Assembly: GCF_001434895.1 (NCBI RefSeq) | Contig: NZ_AZEE01000029.1 | Coordinates: 349,267 to 413,266, forward strand | Origin: Secundilactobacillus odoratitofui DSM 19909 = JCM 15043 | GTDB taxonomy: Bacteria > Bacillota > Bacilli > Lactobacillales > Lactobacillaceae | DNA length: 64,000 nucleotides | Direction: 5' to 3' | Shown here: positions 34,352 through 42,968 of the stretch, in pieces | How positions within the stretch are numbered: position 1 is the stretch's first letter | How the letters are laid out: the number at the start of each line of letters is the position of its first letter | The notes under the pieces: model-generated | What the model was told of the DNA's origin: nothing | Databases searched by the model: none | Seen by the model: the letters and a program-made list of their open reading frames with translations, nothing else | Made by a program: the position numbers and the translations under genes

Positions 34352-35785
34352 ATGGCTTACGCAACAATTAATCCTTACAATAACGAAGTCGTGAAGGAAT
34401 ATCCTTACGCAACTGATGAAGAACTCCATGCTGCCTTAGCAACTGGTCACGCACTCTACAAGAAGACCCGTCAACAACCCATTGCTGACCGTGCTAAAAT
34501 TTTGCACAACGTTGCTGCTAAATTACGTGAACATGCTGACGAATTAGCCCGCGCATGTACCATCGACATGGGTAAGTTACTTCGCGAATCTGAAGGTGAA
34601 GTTGAGCTTTGTGCCATCATCGCCGACTGGTTTGCTGATCATGGTGAAGAATTACTGAAGCCAGAAGTGCTTGATACCATTGCTACTGGTCACGCCGAAG
34701 TGCAACACCATGCTACTGGGATCGTCATGATGGTTGAACCATGGAACTTCCCATACTACCAAATCATGCGGGTTTTCGCGCCTAACTACATGGTCGGTAA
34801 CCCAATGATTCTTAAGCACGCCGGTAACACCCCTACTTCAGCACAACTCTTTGCTGATATTGTCTTAGAAGCCGGTGCGCCTGCTGGTGCCTTAACGAAC
34901 TTGTTCTTATCATATGACCAAGTAACCGAAGCCATCGAAGACAAGCGTGTGCAAGGTGTTGCCTTGACTGGTTCAGAACGTGGCGGTACTGCCGTTGCCG
35001 AAGCAGCTGGTAAGAACCTTAAGAAGAACACCATGGAACTTGGTGGCATGGATCCATTCGTTGTCTTAGGTGACGCAAACATGGACGATGTCATCGATAT
35101 TGCTTGGCGTGCACGTCTCTATAACGCCGGTCAAGTATGTACCAGTTCAAAGCGTTTCATTGTGATGGATAACGTATACGACCAATTTGTCGATGCTTTA
35201 AAGGAAAAGTTCAGCAAGGTAGTGCCTGGCGACCCATTGGATCCTAACACTTCACTTGCCCCAATGAACACAAAACGTGCCAAAGAAAAGCTACAAAAGC
35301 AATTAGACGGTGCCATTGCTGCCGGTGCTAACGTAGTTTACGGTAACGAACCAATTGACTTACCAGGCCAATTCTTCATGCCAACCATCTTGACCGACAT
35401 CGACAAGAACAACCCGGCCTACAAGGAAGAAATGTTCGGCCCAGTTGCTGCCGTTTACAAGGTACATTCAGAAGAAGAAGCTATCGAACTCGCTAACGAT
35501 AACCCTTATGGTCTTGGCGGTATCGTCTTCTCAGGCAACGCCGATCACGGTGCCGAAGTTGCTGCCCAAATTGAGACTGGGATGGTCTTCGTTAACAACT
35601 TCATGGTTACCTTACCAGAACTGCCATTTGGTGGTGTTAAGCTCTCTGGTTACGGCCGTGAAATGAGTCAAATCGGTGAATTAGCCTTCACTAACGAACA
35701 ATTGATTGTGAAAGCCGACAAGCCTAACTTGGACAACGTTGCTGGTGGTTTAGTTGCCACTGATCCAGCACCTGTTACACAGTAA
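34352..35785 (+). CDS. NAD(P)-dependent aldehyde dehydrogenase (succinate-semialdehyde dehydrogenase-like)
   Basis: A 477-residue enzyme of the ALDH superfamily. It has an oxyanion Asn in VEPWNFPYYQ, cofactor-binding GSERGGTAVAE, the general base Glu in MELGGMDPFVV, and the nucleophile Cys in NAGQVCTSSKRF. A C-terminal LPFGGVKLSGYGRE and the short N-terminus resemble GabD-type succinate-semialdehyde dehydrogenases, but aldehyde specificity is inferred. The gene has a strong AGGAGG site, a good promoter and codons typical of well-expressed genes. Terminator downstream; no GABA genes adjacent. Confidence 0.9.
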   Translation: MAYATINPYNNEVVKEYPYATDEELHAALATGHALYKKTRQQPIADRAKILHNVAAKLREHADELARACTIDMGKLLRESEGEVELCAIIADWFADHGEELLKPEVLDTIATGHAEVQHHATGIVMMVEPWNFPYYQIMRVFAPNYMVGNPMILKHAGNTPTSAQLFADIVLEAGAPAGALTNLFLSYDQVTEAIEDKRVQGVALTGSERGGTAVAEAAGKNLKKNTMELGGMDPFVVLGDANMDDVIDIAWRARLYNAGQVCTSSKRFIVMDNVYDQFVDALKEKFSKVVPGDPLDPNTSLAPMNTKRAKEKLQKQLDGAIAAGANVVYGNEPIDLPGQFFMPTILTDIDKNNPAYKEEMFGPVAAVYKVHSEEEAIELANDNPYGLGGIVFSGNADHGAEVAAQIETGMVFVNNFMVTLPELPFGGVKLSGYGREMSQIGELAFTNEQLIVKADKPNLDNVAGGLVATDPAPVTQ

Positions 35786-35796
35786 GCGTTAAATAA

Positions 35797-35834
35797 TAAA
35801 AGAAGTCGCCTGTAATTGGGCGGCTTCTTTTTTT
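35797..35834 (+). terminator. Terminator of aldehyde dehydrogenase gene
   Basis: AAAAGAAGTCGCC, a short loop, GGGCGGCTTCTTTTTTT. Confidence 0.9.
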
Positions 35835-35862
35835 AAATTACCTAGTGAAACGTATATGAAAG

Positions 35863-35900
35863 AAAAGAGGTAGTCACGCACACACGACTACCTCTTTTTG
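35863..35900. terminator. Second terminator, possibly for the minus-strand surface protein
   Basis: AAAAGAGGTAGTC pairs with GACTACCTCTTTTT; A and T runs on both sides allow action in either direction. Confidence 0.7.
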
Positions 35901-36052
35901 ATTACTGTCCCTGAGCAACCTAAGCTTGCAAAGAATCATAGGTAAAACGGCTAGCGACAACAACAATAAAAATTCAGCGTTCAACATACGTATCATTATT
36001 ATTTTCTATCTACTTAGCAAAAAGTAAACCAATACCCATTTTTTGATCATCG

Positions 36053-37135
36053 TTAAGCCTCCCAACTAAAAGTTCTATCTGGCATAACAATTGGATTTTC
36101 ATTCGTTTGACTAAGTTTTACACCGATTGTTGTACTCCACCCGCCCAGTTCATCTTTACTAATGTAACTCAAATCGAAATTTAGTCGTTGTGACCTCGCA
36201 TTCAATTTCACCTTCGATAAATTTCCGTAACTGAGTTTGGCACTAAGCGGTTTCATGGCATCAGTCAAGTGTGCTGTTGATACTTTTTGGAACCAAACCT
36301 TTCCAGATATAACGGTGAATAACACAGCTGTATTATTATCGTTTTGCACCAAAATTTGCTTCACAACACCTGATTGACTGTATGTTGCAACTCTGATTGC
36401 GACATTGGTTATTCCTTGATTCCAACCTATCCACTCAGCTTTATCCAATTTTGTTCGTGCATTGAAAAAATGAACCTGAGTTTGATACTTGCCCACATGT
36501 AATGCCTTGGCGTAAATCCAACTTAAATGTTTACCTCGAGCCGTTTCAACACGATAATAAATGCCATGTTGTCTTGTCTTAACTCTGCCCGTTACATACA
36601 AAGTTTGATGATTATAATTATCAGCAAAGTGAATTTCGCGGTTAGCTACCTGTGTTCCGGGCGCGAAGGTCCAAAAATTATGCTTTGTGTTCACTAAGTA
36701 ATACGGACTTCTTGTAACTCGTTGGACCTTTCCTTGCGTATGGATTCGCCTTACCGTACTTTGAGGTACGTAAAACAGCTTTGCCTTTCGTTTGGTGGCA
36801 CTGTATGGAATTGGTCGTCCCGGCACCGATCCAAGTTGTCGATACAACGTTTGGTTAGTGGCACGTCGAAGGCCAAAGTAGACTGTACCCCTAGCTTTTA
36901 CCTGCTTGACATAAAAATATATCGTATGCCGACTTTTAGCTTTGCCTAAGTACCTCGAATTCGAATTTAATGCTCTTGGAAAACTATACTTTTTTACTCC
37001 AGTAGTTTTAAACACGTAACCATCTGTTGTACTGGCCTTAGCCGATTCTGACACACTTAATCCAATCAATAAACCCGTAAAAACACCCAAAAGTATGATA
37101 CCCATCCATTTGCTTTTCACGTATTGCGCCCCCAT
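36053..37135 (-). CDS. Secreted protein with SH3-like/wall-binding repeats
   Basis: An exported basic protein of about 360 residues. The signal peptide is seen as KSKWMGIILLGVFTGLLIGL with a cleavage region near SESAKAS. The mature part has repeated Tyr- and basic-rich segments of about 60-70 residues (SRHTIYFYVKQVKARG, KHNFWTFAPGTQVA, HGIYYRVETARGKHLSWIYAKAL), like the SH3-type or SLAP/GW-like wall-binding modules of lactobacilli; the C-terminal 130 residues are a separate beta-rich domain. No enzyme motif is seen. Start ATG 37135 with GGTGATC just upstream is preferred over TTG 37147; GTG 37120 is another candidate. It follows a lipoprotein gene in the opposite order on the same strand, 97 bases apart. 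Confidence 0.75.
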   Translation of the reverse strand: MGAQYVKSKWMGIILLGVFTGLLIGLSVSESAKASTTDGYVFKTTGVKKYSFPRALNSNSRYLGKAKSRHTIYFYVKQVKARGTVYFGLRRATNQTLYRQLGSVPGRPIPYSATKRKAKLFYVPQSTVRRIHTQGKVQRVTRSPYYLVNTKHNFWTFAPGTQVANREIHFADNYNHQTLYVTGRVKTRQHGIYYRVETARGKHLSWIYAKALHVGKYQTQVHFFNARTKLDKAEWIGWNQGITNVAIRVATYSQSGVVKQILVQNDNNTAVLFTVISGKVWFQKVSTAHLTDAMKPLSAKLSYGNLSKVKLNARSQRLNFDLSYISKDELGGWSTTIGVKLSQTNENPIVMPDRTFSWEA

Positions 37136-37231
37136 TTTGATCACCAAATTACGCCTTTTTAAGAGTCATCTGTTACTTATCAGTACGTACTCAAATATCA
37201 AAATAACGAATCATTTTGATTCAATGCAGAA

Positions 37232-37801
37232 CTATCGATGCCGATGAATGACCCTAAACTTATTTCCCAACACATTAATATACTGACTGATTGAAACTTC
37301 ATCGTACATTTTCTTTGAAACCGACAGCCAGTACCGGTCAGATTTAATCAAGATATTCAAAAGATACCGTGGCTGGTTATCTCGTTTAATAGCATTACCA
37401 GCATACCAAAACGGATAGTAGTTGCCACTATCGACTGATTGTTGCATCGTACCAGGATTAGCATCTGTTCCCATATTTGCCGCTTTAACGGCCGAAAATG
37501 ATGCGGTATGTTTACCCTTAGTTTCCACAATACTGGCATCCCGACTAGTCTCGACATAGCTCGGATAGCGATTTTTCCCGGTTCCAAGGTGAATGCCTTC
37601 CATATACGGCGTTCCTTCAAATAGAAATGACGTCTTTTCGTTGCGAACGATGTTCAGGCTTTTCTTATCCACTACCTCAGCCTGCATCGCACCGACTCCC
37701 TTTTGATCAGCGTCCGTCTTTACAGATTTTTGAAAGCCACAAGCGCTACAAGCTAGCACGATTACAAGTAACATCCCCATCAGCTTGATATTTTTAATCA
37801 A
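37232..37801 (-). CDS. Lipoprotein of unknown function
   Basis: A 189-residue protein with a lipoprotein signal: MIKNIKLMGMLLVIVLACSACG, where Cys18 or Cys21 is the lipid-anchored residue. The mature part is a polar beta-rich sequence (SFLFEGTPYMEGIHLG, NYYPFWYAGNAIKRD, YLLNILIKSDRYWLSVSK) with no recognised domain. Start TTG 37801 with AGGGGGGG upstream. It precedes the secreted SH3-like protein on the same strand, so the two may be co-expressed at the cell surface. Confidence 0.75.
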   Translation of the reverse strand: MIKNIKLMGMLLVIVLACSACGFQKSVKTDADQKGVGAMQAEVVDKKSLNIVRNEKTSFLFEGTPYMEGIHLGTGKNRYPSYVETSRDASIVETKGKHTASFSAVKAANMGTDANPGTMQQSVDSGNYYPFWYAGNAIKRDNQPRYLLNILIKSDRYWLSVSKKMYDEVSISQYINVLGNKFRVIHRHR

Positions 37802-37931
37802 AGTGTGCCCCCCCTAAATTATCTACGTGTTTTTAGCCTATCGATGTATCGATGACCAGTCAAGCATTAAAACAATACCAGTCAGTCAATCTCAGTATCA
37901 AAATCAGAAACATACTATGAATGAACACGAC

Positions 37932-37970
37932 AAAAAAAGCTGCCCCGAATGACTAAACTCATTCGAGGCA
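37932..37970 (-). terminator. Terminator of VOC-family gene
   Basis: 12-bp stem TGCCTCGAATGA with TCATTCGGGGCA (one G-T pair), followed on the minus strand by GCTTTTTTT. Confidence 0.85.
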
Positions 37971-37985
37971 ACGTTATTTTAAACA

Positions 37986-38447
37986 CTATCTATCCTGTCT
38001 CATCTGCGACCACGGCTGTGAATGTAGCATCCAAGTGACACCATAGTGGTCAATAAACTGCCCCATTTTGCCACCCCAGAACTGTTCTTCGAACGGCATC
38101 GTAATGTCAACTTCACCAGAAGCAGCCAAATGGTCGTAAAAATCATCCGCTGCCTTAACGCTCTCAGGATCCTCGGCGTTAACGTCTAGTAGCAAACTAA
38201 TCTGTTTACTGCCCTCAGTCGCACCATTAAACGCATCTGCACACTGTAAATCAACGCCAAGCACAGTAAAGCCGGCGTGCATGGTCAAATTATCCAAATC
38301 AGTACCCTCGGGAATACCGAACTGCTTCGCCTGCTCCGGCTGTGGGTTCAAGCGGTAAATATTGGTCGCACCAAATACCCGTTTGTAGTAGTCTAGCGCT
38401 TCTTTAGCGTTGGGAAAAGCAAGATAGGGATATAGCTTAGCTTGCAT
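37986..38447 (-). CDS. VOC-family (PhnB/glyoxalase-like) protein
   Basis: A 153-residue protein of the vicinal oxygen chelate superfamily, PhnB-like: YLAFPNAKEALDYYKRVFGA at the N-terminus, MHAGFTVLGVDLQCADAF, a mid-chain acidic ISLLLDVNAEDPES, then MPFEEQFWGGKMGQFIDHYGVTWML near the C-terminus. Despite the name, PhnB-like proteins have no proven phosphonate role; activity here is unknown. Start ATG 38447 with AGAGGTG about 6 bases upstream is preferred to the GTG at 38456 inside that site. Confidence 0.85.
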   Translation of the reverse strand: MQAKLYPYLAFPNAKEALDYYKRVFGATNIYRLNPQPEQAKQFGIPEGTDLDNLTMHAGFTVLGVDLQCADAFNGATEGSKQISLLLDVNAEDPESVKAADDFYDHLAASGEVDITMPFEEQFWGGKMGQFIDHYGVTWMLHSQPWSQMRQDR

Positions 38448-38560
38448 CGTTAACACCTCTGCTTCTGTATTTTTAAAACACCTTGATTATACTTGTTTCC
38501 ACAATCTGGCGGTAGCGGTAAAACCGTATTTAACGCGATTTTACAACCACTCCTGGTAAC

Positions 38561-39532
38561 CTATGGTAAAACAACCACCTTACCAAAACTGTCTGAACTG
38601 TCGAGGTAGGCCTGTGCATCAGCTGTATGGGCCAAGTCAAAGGTTTTAACGGGTGAAATAGTTAAATGATGCTGTTCAATGACTTGCAGAAGTTGATTGA
38701 ACTTTGCCTCTGAAACACCATCCGAATTATACTCACCGTCCGAACTAAAGACCGTCATGTAAGCGCCAGAAGTCATCATTGCGATTGGATCAAAGTCCTT
38801 CACGCTCCACACGCCACCAAGCTCCCCAGTGATACAAACGATGCCACTCTCAGCGAGTACTTTCATCGAATCAACCATGGTCAGCGGACCAACCAGTTCG
38901 AGGATTTTGCTGAAACGTTGCTCAGTCTGCAGGTGGTTATCTCGGTCTTCAATCACAGCGTCGAACCCAGCTGCCAGCAGCCGGTCTGTCTTAGCCAAAT
39001 TACGGGTAGTTGCGGTTACAGTGATACCCGGCACCATTGCCTTAGCAAGTTGTACCGCCGCCACCCCAACACCACTGGTTGCGCCGCGCACCAACAATGT
39101 GTCGGTCGCCGTTAGCTTCAAGTTGAGCAGCGACCCAAATGCCGTAAAGTAGGTCTCAGGAATTGCTGCCAGGTCAGCCCAATTTAAGGCGGTTTTGACC
39201 GGATAAATATTTTGATTGGGAATCAGCATATACTCAGCGTAACTACCGTCAAAATTACGACCCATGCCACCCATCAACGTCACCACTTTTTGTCCCTTGG
39301 GCAGCCGCGCTTCATCCGTCGTTTCAGCAATCTCGCCAACACCTTCAATACCCAAAATTCGGGGTAGTTTAACAGAGGGCGACCAGCCATTACGTGTGAA
39401 AATTTCGGAGCGATTGATACCAAATCCCTTTACTTTAATGAGTGACCAACCTGGCTTAACGGTTGGCGTTGGAACTGTCGTGTAGGTTAAAACGTCAGCG
39501 TTTCCTGGTTTTGTGAGCACAATTGCTTTCAT
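38561..39532 (-). CDS. Zinc-type alcohol dehydrogenase-like / quinone oxidoreductase (MDR family)
   Basis: A 323-residue medium-chain reductase. The N-terminal GroES-like domain has GFGINRSEIFTRNGW and LGIEGVGEIAET; the cofactor domain has LVRGATSGVGVAAVQLAKA (NADPH-binding) followed by ATTRNLAKTDRLLAAGFD. Structural zinc cysteines are absent, so it belongs with the quinone oxidoreductase-like group. Start ATG 39532 (MKAIVLTKPG) has AAAGGAAG about 8 bases upstream; the frame continues to 39625, but those residues are non-family and overlap the hairpin repeat region. Confidence 0.9.
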   Translation of the reverse strand: MKAIVLTKPGNADVLTYTTVPTPTVKPGWSLIKVKGFGINRSEIFTRNGWSPSVKLPRILGIEGVGEIAETTDEARLPKGQKVVTLMGGMGRNFDGSYAEYMLIPNQNIYPVKTALNWADLAAIPETYFTAFGSLLNLKLTATDTLLVRGATSGVGVAAVQLAKAMVPGITVTATTRNLAKTDRLLAAGFDAVIEDRDNHLQTEQRFSKILELVGPLTMVDSMKVLAESGIVCITGELGGVWSVKDFDPIAMMTSGAYMTVFSSDGEYNSDGVSEAKFNQLLQVIEQHHLTISPVKTFDLAHTADAQAYLDSSDSFGKVVVLP

Positions 39533-39611
39533 GTTGGTACTTCCTTTCTTGATGAGGTGCGTTGGTGATGGATAGTTGAATTTTAGGATATCTGGCTTGT
39601 TTATGCGCCAT

Positions 39612-39718
39612 AGCCGAAACCCCAAATAGGCTTCCTGACTTCGTCGGGTCGTGCGACAAAAGTCAGCACCGGGCTATATAAGGACCTCCTTCAAATATTC
39701 AGACGGAATATCTGAAAC
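39612..39718 (+). repeat. Hairpin repeat, family II copy D1 (incomplete)
   Basis: Begins AGCCGAAAC and repeats the 5' arm of copy D2 almost exactly (39652-39703 matches 39746-39796), but lacks the 3' outer arm, ending at TATCTGAA. It looks like a partial tandem duplication. Confidence 0.65.
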
Positions 39719-39734
39719 ACTTTGTATGCTACAT

Positions 39735-39857
39735 AGCCGAAACCTGCGACAAAAGTCAGCACCCGGCCATATAAGGACCTCCTTCAAATATTCAGACCCA
39801 GAATATCTGAAGGAGGTCCTTATATTCTGGGTGCTAAACGACTTTTGTCTCACTCTT
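39735..39857 (+). repeat. Hairpin repeat, family II copy D2
   Basis: Full element: AGCCGAAAC box, then a long near-perfect stem whose arms meet around TTCAGA/TCTGAA, ending CGACTTTTGTCTCACTCT. The last 40 bases match copy A read in reverse (TTATATTCTGGG..CTAAACGA). It is about 60 bases downstream of the MocR gene's stop and may terminate it. Confidence 0.7.
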
Positions 39858-39918
39858 GTTTTTTAACTGGCCCCCTCTTTTTCTCCTCAACTGGTGCTTG
39901 GTTCTTGGGGGCTTTCAT

Positions 39919-41268
39919 CTATAATGAATCTTGTTGCCACGCCTTAGCCAACGCGTGGATACCGCCGATGATTTGGTCGTCGTCTGCTTGGCGTAAGCTT
40001 AACACGACACTGGGGTAAGCTGGGGTTAAATTGGCCCAGCATCGATCTGGGTCTACTAACCCCACGCTGGCATTCTCTGCCAACTGAATCAACGTTTTGA
40101 CTGGCCGCTTATCATGTAGTCTTAACGTCACGAAACTACCAGCTGTACTACCCATTTCTGATACCATGTCGGACATTTCAGCTTGAACAGTTTTCATCAA
40201 TAATTGGTGCCGATTGGCGTAAACGATAGTTAGCTGACGCATATAGCGTTCCAAGTCGTCGTTTTCAATCAGTTGACTGATGATCTGCTGCTGAAGCTGA
40301 GAATTCCGGTTCGGCAGGTGACCATACAACGTCTGATAGCGTTCAACTAGATCCTCTGGTAACACTAAAATCCCCATGCTAAGTGACGCACCTAGAATTT
40401 CGTCAAAGTTAGTGTAGTAAAAGCTACGCTCACCCGCCAAGTAATGGTGAACAGCCGGTGCCGGCTCGCCATTGTATGTTAAGTTACCGTCCGTATCTAG
40501 CTCAATCAAGTATCGTTGATTTTGCTGCAACCAGTCGGCAAAACGTTCTCGCTGAGCAACCGATAAACCGGCGCTATCTGGAAAATTATGGGTCGGCGAT
40601 AACACGACACCAGCGGCCGTTGGGATATTTGCCAAGTCACGAAATTGCGTGATTGGCACCCCCAATGTTTGCCAAACCATCCGAGCATTGGGCGCAATTG
40701 GCTCTGCTACTGCTAACCCGGCGGTCTTAAACAGTGGCATGAGGTTGCCGATAATGCCAGCTGCCTCCGTGAACCCACTGGTAATGACAATCTGATCAGC
40801 CGTAATGTGCAAGTGTTTTAATCGGGCTAAATAATGCACGAGCTGTTCACGATACGCCAGGTCGCCATTTGCCGGTTGAATATGTTCAACGCCACGCTTT
40901 AAAACTCGTAACTCGGCCGCTTGCCACGCTTGAATTGGAAACAGGTGCAAGTAATCATACATTTCCGTAAAATCGTATTGATAACTTGGCCGGTGTGGCT
41001 TCGTTAGTGCTGGTGTCTTGACCACAAATGGTAACTGGTTGGTCACGTGATAGCCTGACGCGGGCCGGCTAACGAGGTAACCCTCCGCTACCAAATCTTG
41101 GTAAGCGTGCTCAACTGTATTGCGACTTAGCGCTAACTGATGCGCCAGATATCGGGTACTTGGCATCTCTTGACCAGGCTGACGAACACCGGTTTCAATT
41201 TCAGCACGAATTTGCCGGTATAGTTGCCGGTAAATCTGCTCTTTGGCTTGACGATCAATCATCAGCAT
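39919..41268 (-). CDS. MocR/GabR-type regulator with degenerate aminotransferase domain
   Basis: A 449-residue regulator. The N-terminal GntR-type winged helix is clear: PGQEMPSTRYLAHQLALSRNTVEHAYQDLVAEGYLVSRP. The rest is a class I aminotransferase fold. At the position of the PLP-binding lysine (family GTFSKTL) this protein has TNFDEIL, so the Lys is Glu290; the family DDYDSEF is also changed (LDTDGNL, losing the Tyr), and LRLGY is LSMG. PLP Schiff-base formation should therefore be impossible. The protein may be ligand-free or bind another molecule. Start ATG 41268 has GGGGGA upstream. Divergent from an azoreductase 52 bases away, its likely target. Confidence 0.88.
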   Translation of the reverse strand: MLMIDRQAKEQIYRQLYRQIRAEIETGVRQPGQEMPSTRYLAHQLALSRNTVEHAYQDLVAEGYLVSRPASGYHVTNQLPFVVKTPALTKPHRPSYQYDFTEMYDYLHLFPIQAWQAAELRVLKRGVEHIQPANGDLAYREQLVHYLARLKHLHITADQIVITSGFTEAAGIIGNLMPLFKTAGLAVAEPIAPNARMVWQTLGVPITQFRDLANIPTAAGVVLSPTHNFPDSAGLSVAQRERFADWLQQNQRYLIELDTDGNLTYNGEPAPAVHHYLAGERSFYYTNFDEILGASLSMGILVLPEDLVERYQTLYGHLPNRNSQLQQQIISQLIENDDLERYMRQLTIVYANRHQLLMKTVQAEMSDMVSEMGSTAGSFVTLRLHDKRPVKTLIQLAENASVGLVDPDRCWANLTPAYPSVVLSLRQADDDQIIGGIHALAKAWQQDSL

Positions 41269-41320
41269 TACGATTCCCCCTAATTCAGTCACTCATATTA
41301 TACTCGAAAGGAACTTACTC

Positions 41321-41929
41321 ATGAATATTTTAACGATTAACGCACACCCAGATTACCGTAACCCACAACGTTCTGCTAACCAACTCGCACAATTTGCTTC
41401 TCAGAAGCTCACGACACTGGCACCCAACGCACACGTTGAACAACTGACGTTATATGCGCCAGATGCACAGATCCCGGAGATTACCGGTGAGAACCTCAAC
41501 AACCCCGCCTTAATTGCCGATGCGCAGGATGCGCTGATTGATCAATGGAAACGTGCTGACCTCATTTTAATTTTTACACCACTCCACAACTTTAACGTGG
41601 TTAGTCGTCTCAAGGATTATATCGACAACATTCTAATTGCGAATAAGACGTTTAAATACACGGCGGATGGCTCAGTTGGCCTTCTGGATGGTCATCAAAA
41701 AGTTGCGTTCATTCAAACCAGCGGTAGCGATTATGAACATGATATTCGTTACGTTAACGCCGACATTGCGCCACACTATATGCGCACCATTTTAAACTTT
41801 ATGGGCATCACCAAGATGGAACTAATTCGTGCCCAAGGTCTCGACCTCGTCGAAAATGACAAGGCAGCATTAGTTGAAGCCGCTAAAAAGCAGTTGGGTG
41901 ACTACCTAACAAGTGTCACGACCGATTAA
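41321..41929 (+). CDS. azoR: FMN-dependent NADH-azoreductase / quinone oxidoreductase
   Basis: A 202-residue flavodoxin-like reductase. N-terminal ILTINAHPDYRNPQRSANQLA binds FMN phosphate; LIFTPLHNFNVVSRLKDYIDNI is the FMN/substrate loop; VAFIQTSGSDYEHD is near the active site. Family enzymes reduce quinones and azo dyes with NADH and protect against electrophiles; the true substrate is unknown. Start ATG has AAAGGAAC upstream and TATACT about 20 bases before. Divergent from the MocR-type gene, which probably controls it. Confidence 0.88.
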   Translation: MNILTINAHPDYRNPQRSANQLAQFASQKLTTLAPNAHVEQLTLYAPDAQIPEITGENLNNPALIADAQDALIDQWKRADLILIFTPLHNFNVVSRLKDYIDNILIANKTFKYTADGSVGLLDGHQKVAFIQTSGSDYEHDIRYVNADIAPHYMRTILNFMGITKMELIRAQGLDLVENDKAALVEAAKKQLGDYLTSVTTD

Positions 41930-41968
41930 TGACTGACTCATTAATTTGATGATTTAAGTCAATATATC

Positions 41969-42008
41969 AAGAGCCCGAATCAGTGCGACTGCGCTGATTC
42001 GGGCTCTT
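41969..42008. terminator. Bidirectional terminator between azoR and nudC
   Basis: Perfect 15-bp stem AAGAGCCCGAATCAG with its complement and a 10-base loop. Confidence 0.9.
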
Positions 42009-42018
42009 AACTTTGTCG

Positions 42019-42846
42019 TTAATGCTTCATTTTACCTTGTCGAAAGGCTTCAATCATGGTCCAACTCAAGCTGGCAGTTGTATCGTCATGGGGAATATCG
42101 ACCCGCTTGAACCATTTGGCCGCTGATAGCTCATCTTTTTCGAGTTGAATATCGGCTGCTTGGTCGAGTTCTGCAAAGAAACCGACTAGTAGCGCACCAG
42201 AGAACCCCCATGGTTGACTGTCAAAGTAGGTTATGTGACGAACAGAGAGGCCAACTTCTTCCTTCACTTCCCGCCGTACTGTATCCGCTAGTGTTTCACC
42301 AATCTCGTTATATCCCGAAATTAAGGCAAATTTGTCATAACCGTAATTGGATAGAAACTTTGTCAGTAAAATCTGGTCACCATGTGTCACCCCAACAATC
42401 ACAGCCGGTGCAATTTTGGGAAATTCAACGTGACCACAATTGGCGCAATTAAGGGCCCGTTCTGTCTTATCCGGTACCATTCGATGCCCACAACGACCAC
42501 AGTATTGATTAGTCTCGTACCAATTGCCCAAGTGAATCGCAATCGTACTGGCAAAGGCTAAGGACTGCGGTGAAAGCTGTCGTAATGTTGGCGTCCCTGC
42601 ATAGTTCTCGCCAGGAATTGTCTGACGTAGTAAAAAGTAGGCTTGGTCGTCAATCGCAAATAAGTATGTGAACTGCTCCGGGTTAACCTGCCAATTTGCA
42701 ACGGCTTCTTTGACAGTTGGTACTTCCTGATCAGCTAACAATAACACCTGTCGGTTGGCATAGATAAACAGCCGGTCATCAGGTCGCGGCAAGCGTTGGT
42801 CGGTATATTGATTCTTCAAAACTGCCGGCGTAATTTCGTGTAACAT
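42019..42846 (-). CDS. nudC: NAD(+) diphosphatase
   Basis: A 275-residue Nudix hydrolase that splits NADH/NAD+ (and decaps NAD-capped RNA in the family). It has a zinc ribbon CGRCGHRM...CANCGH near residue 120-140, Nudix box GYNEIGETLADTVRREVKEE (GX5EX7REUXEEXGU), and the NudC-specific SQPWGFSGALLVGF. Cytoplasmic. Start ATG has AGGAGACG upstream. Monocistronic. Confidence 0.93.
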   Translation of the reverse strand: MLHEITPAVLKNQYTDQRLPRPDDRLFIYANRQVLLLADQEVPTVKEAVANWQVNPEQFTYLFAIDDQAYFLLRQTIPGENYAGTPTLRQLSPQSLAFASTIAIHLGNWYETNQYCGRCGHRMVPDKTERALNCANCGHVEFPKIAPAVIVGVTHGDQILLTKFLSNYGYDKFALISGYNEIGETLADTVRREVKEEVGLSVRHITYFDSQPWGFSGALLVGFFAELDQAADIQLEKDELSAAKWFKRVDIPHDDTTASLSWTMIEAFRQGKMKH

Positions 42847-42922
42847 CCCATTCGTCTCCTCGTATTAGTGAATGGTTATCATTATAGCGACACGAATCAA
42901 AATTTGTCCATTTTAACATTAA

Positions 42923-42950
42923 AAGCCCGACACTGGAGGGATTCGGGCTT
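42923..42950 (-). terminator. Probable terminator of PadR operon
   Basis: AAGCCCGA, a 12-base loop, TCGGGCTT, then TTAATG on the minus strand, past the GyrI-like gene. Confidence 0.65.
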
Positions 42951-42968
42951 GGTTGAACACTAATTAAA

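Noticed and set aside
18374-39857. Insertion sequence or CRISPR explanation for the repeats
   Set aside because: No transposase is present, copies are few, spaced by genes, and have hairpin structure with variable cores rather than direct repeats with spacers.
39651-39866. 71-codon frame with internal repetition
   Set aside because: The repetition is just the duplicated arm of hairpin copies D1 and D2; not a gene.
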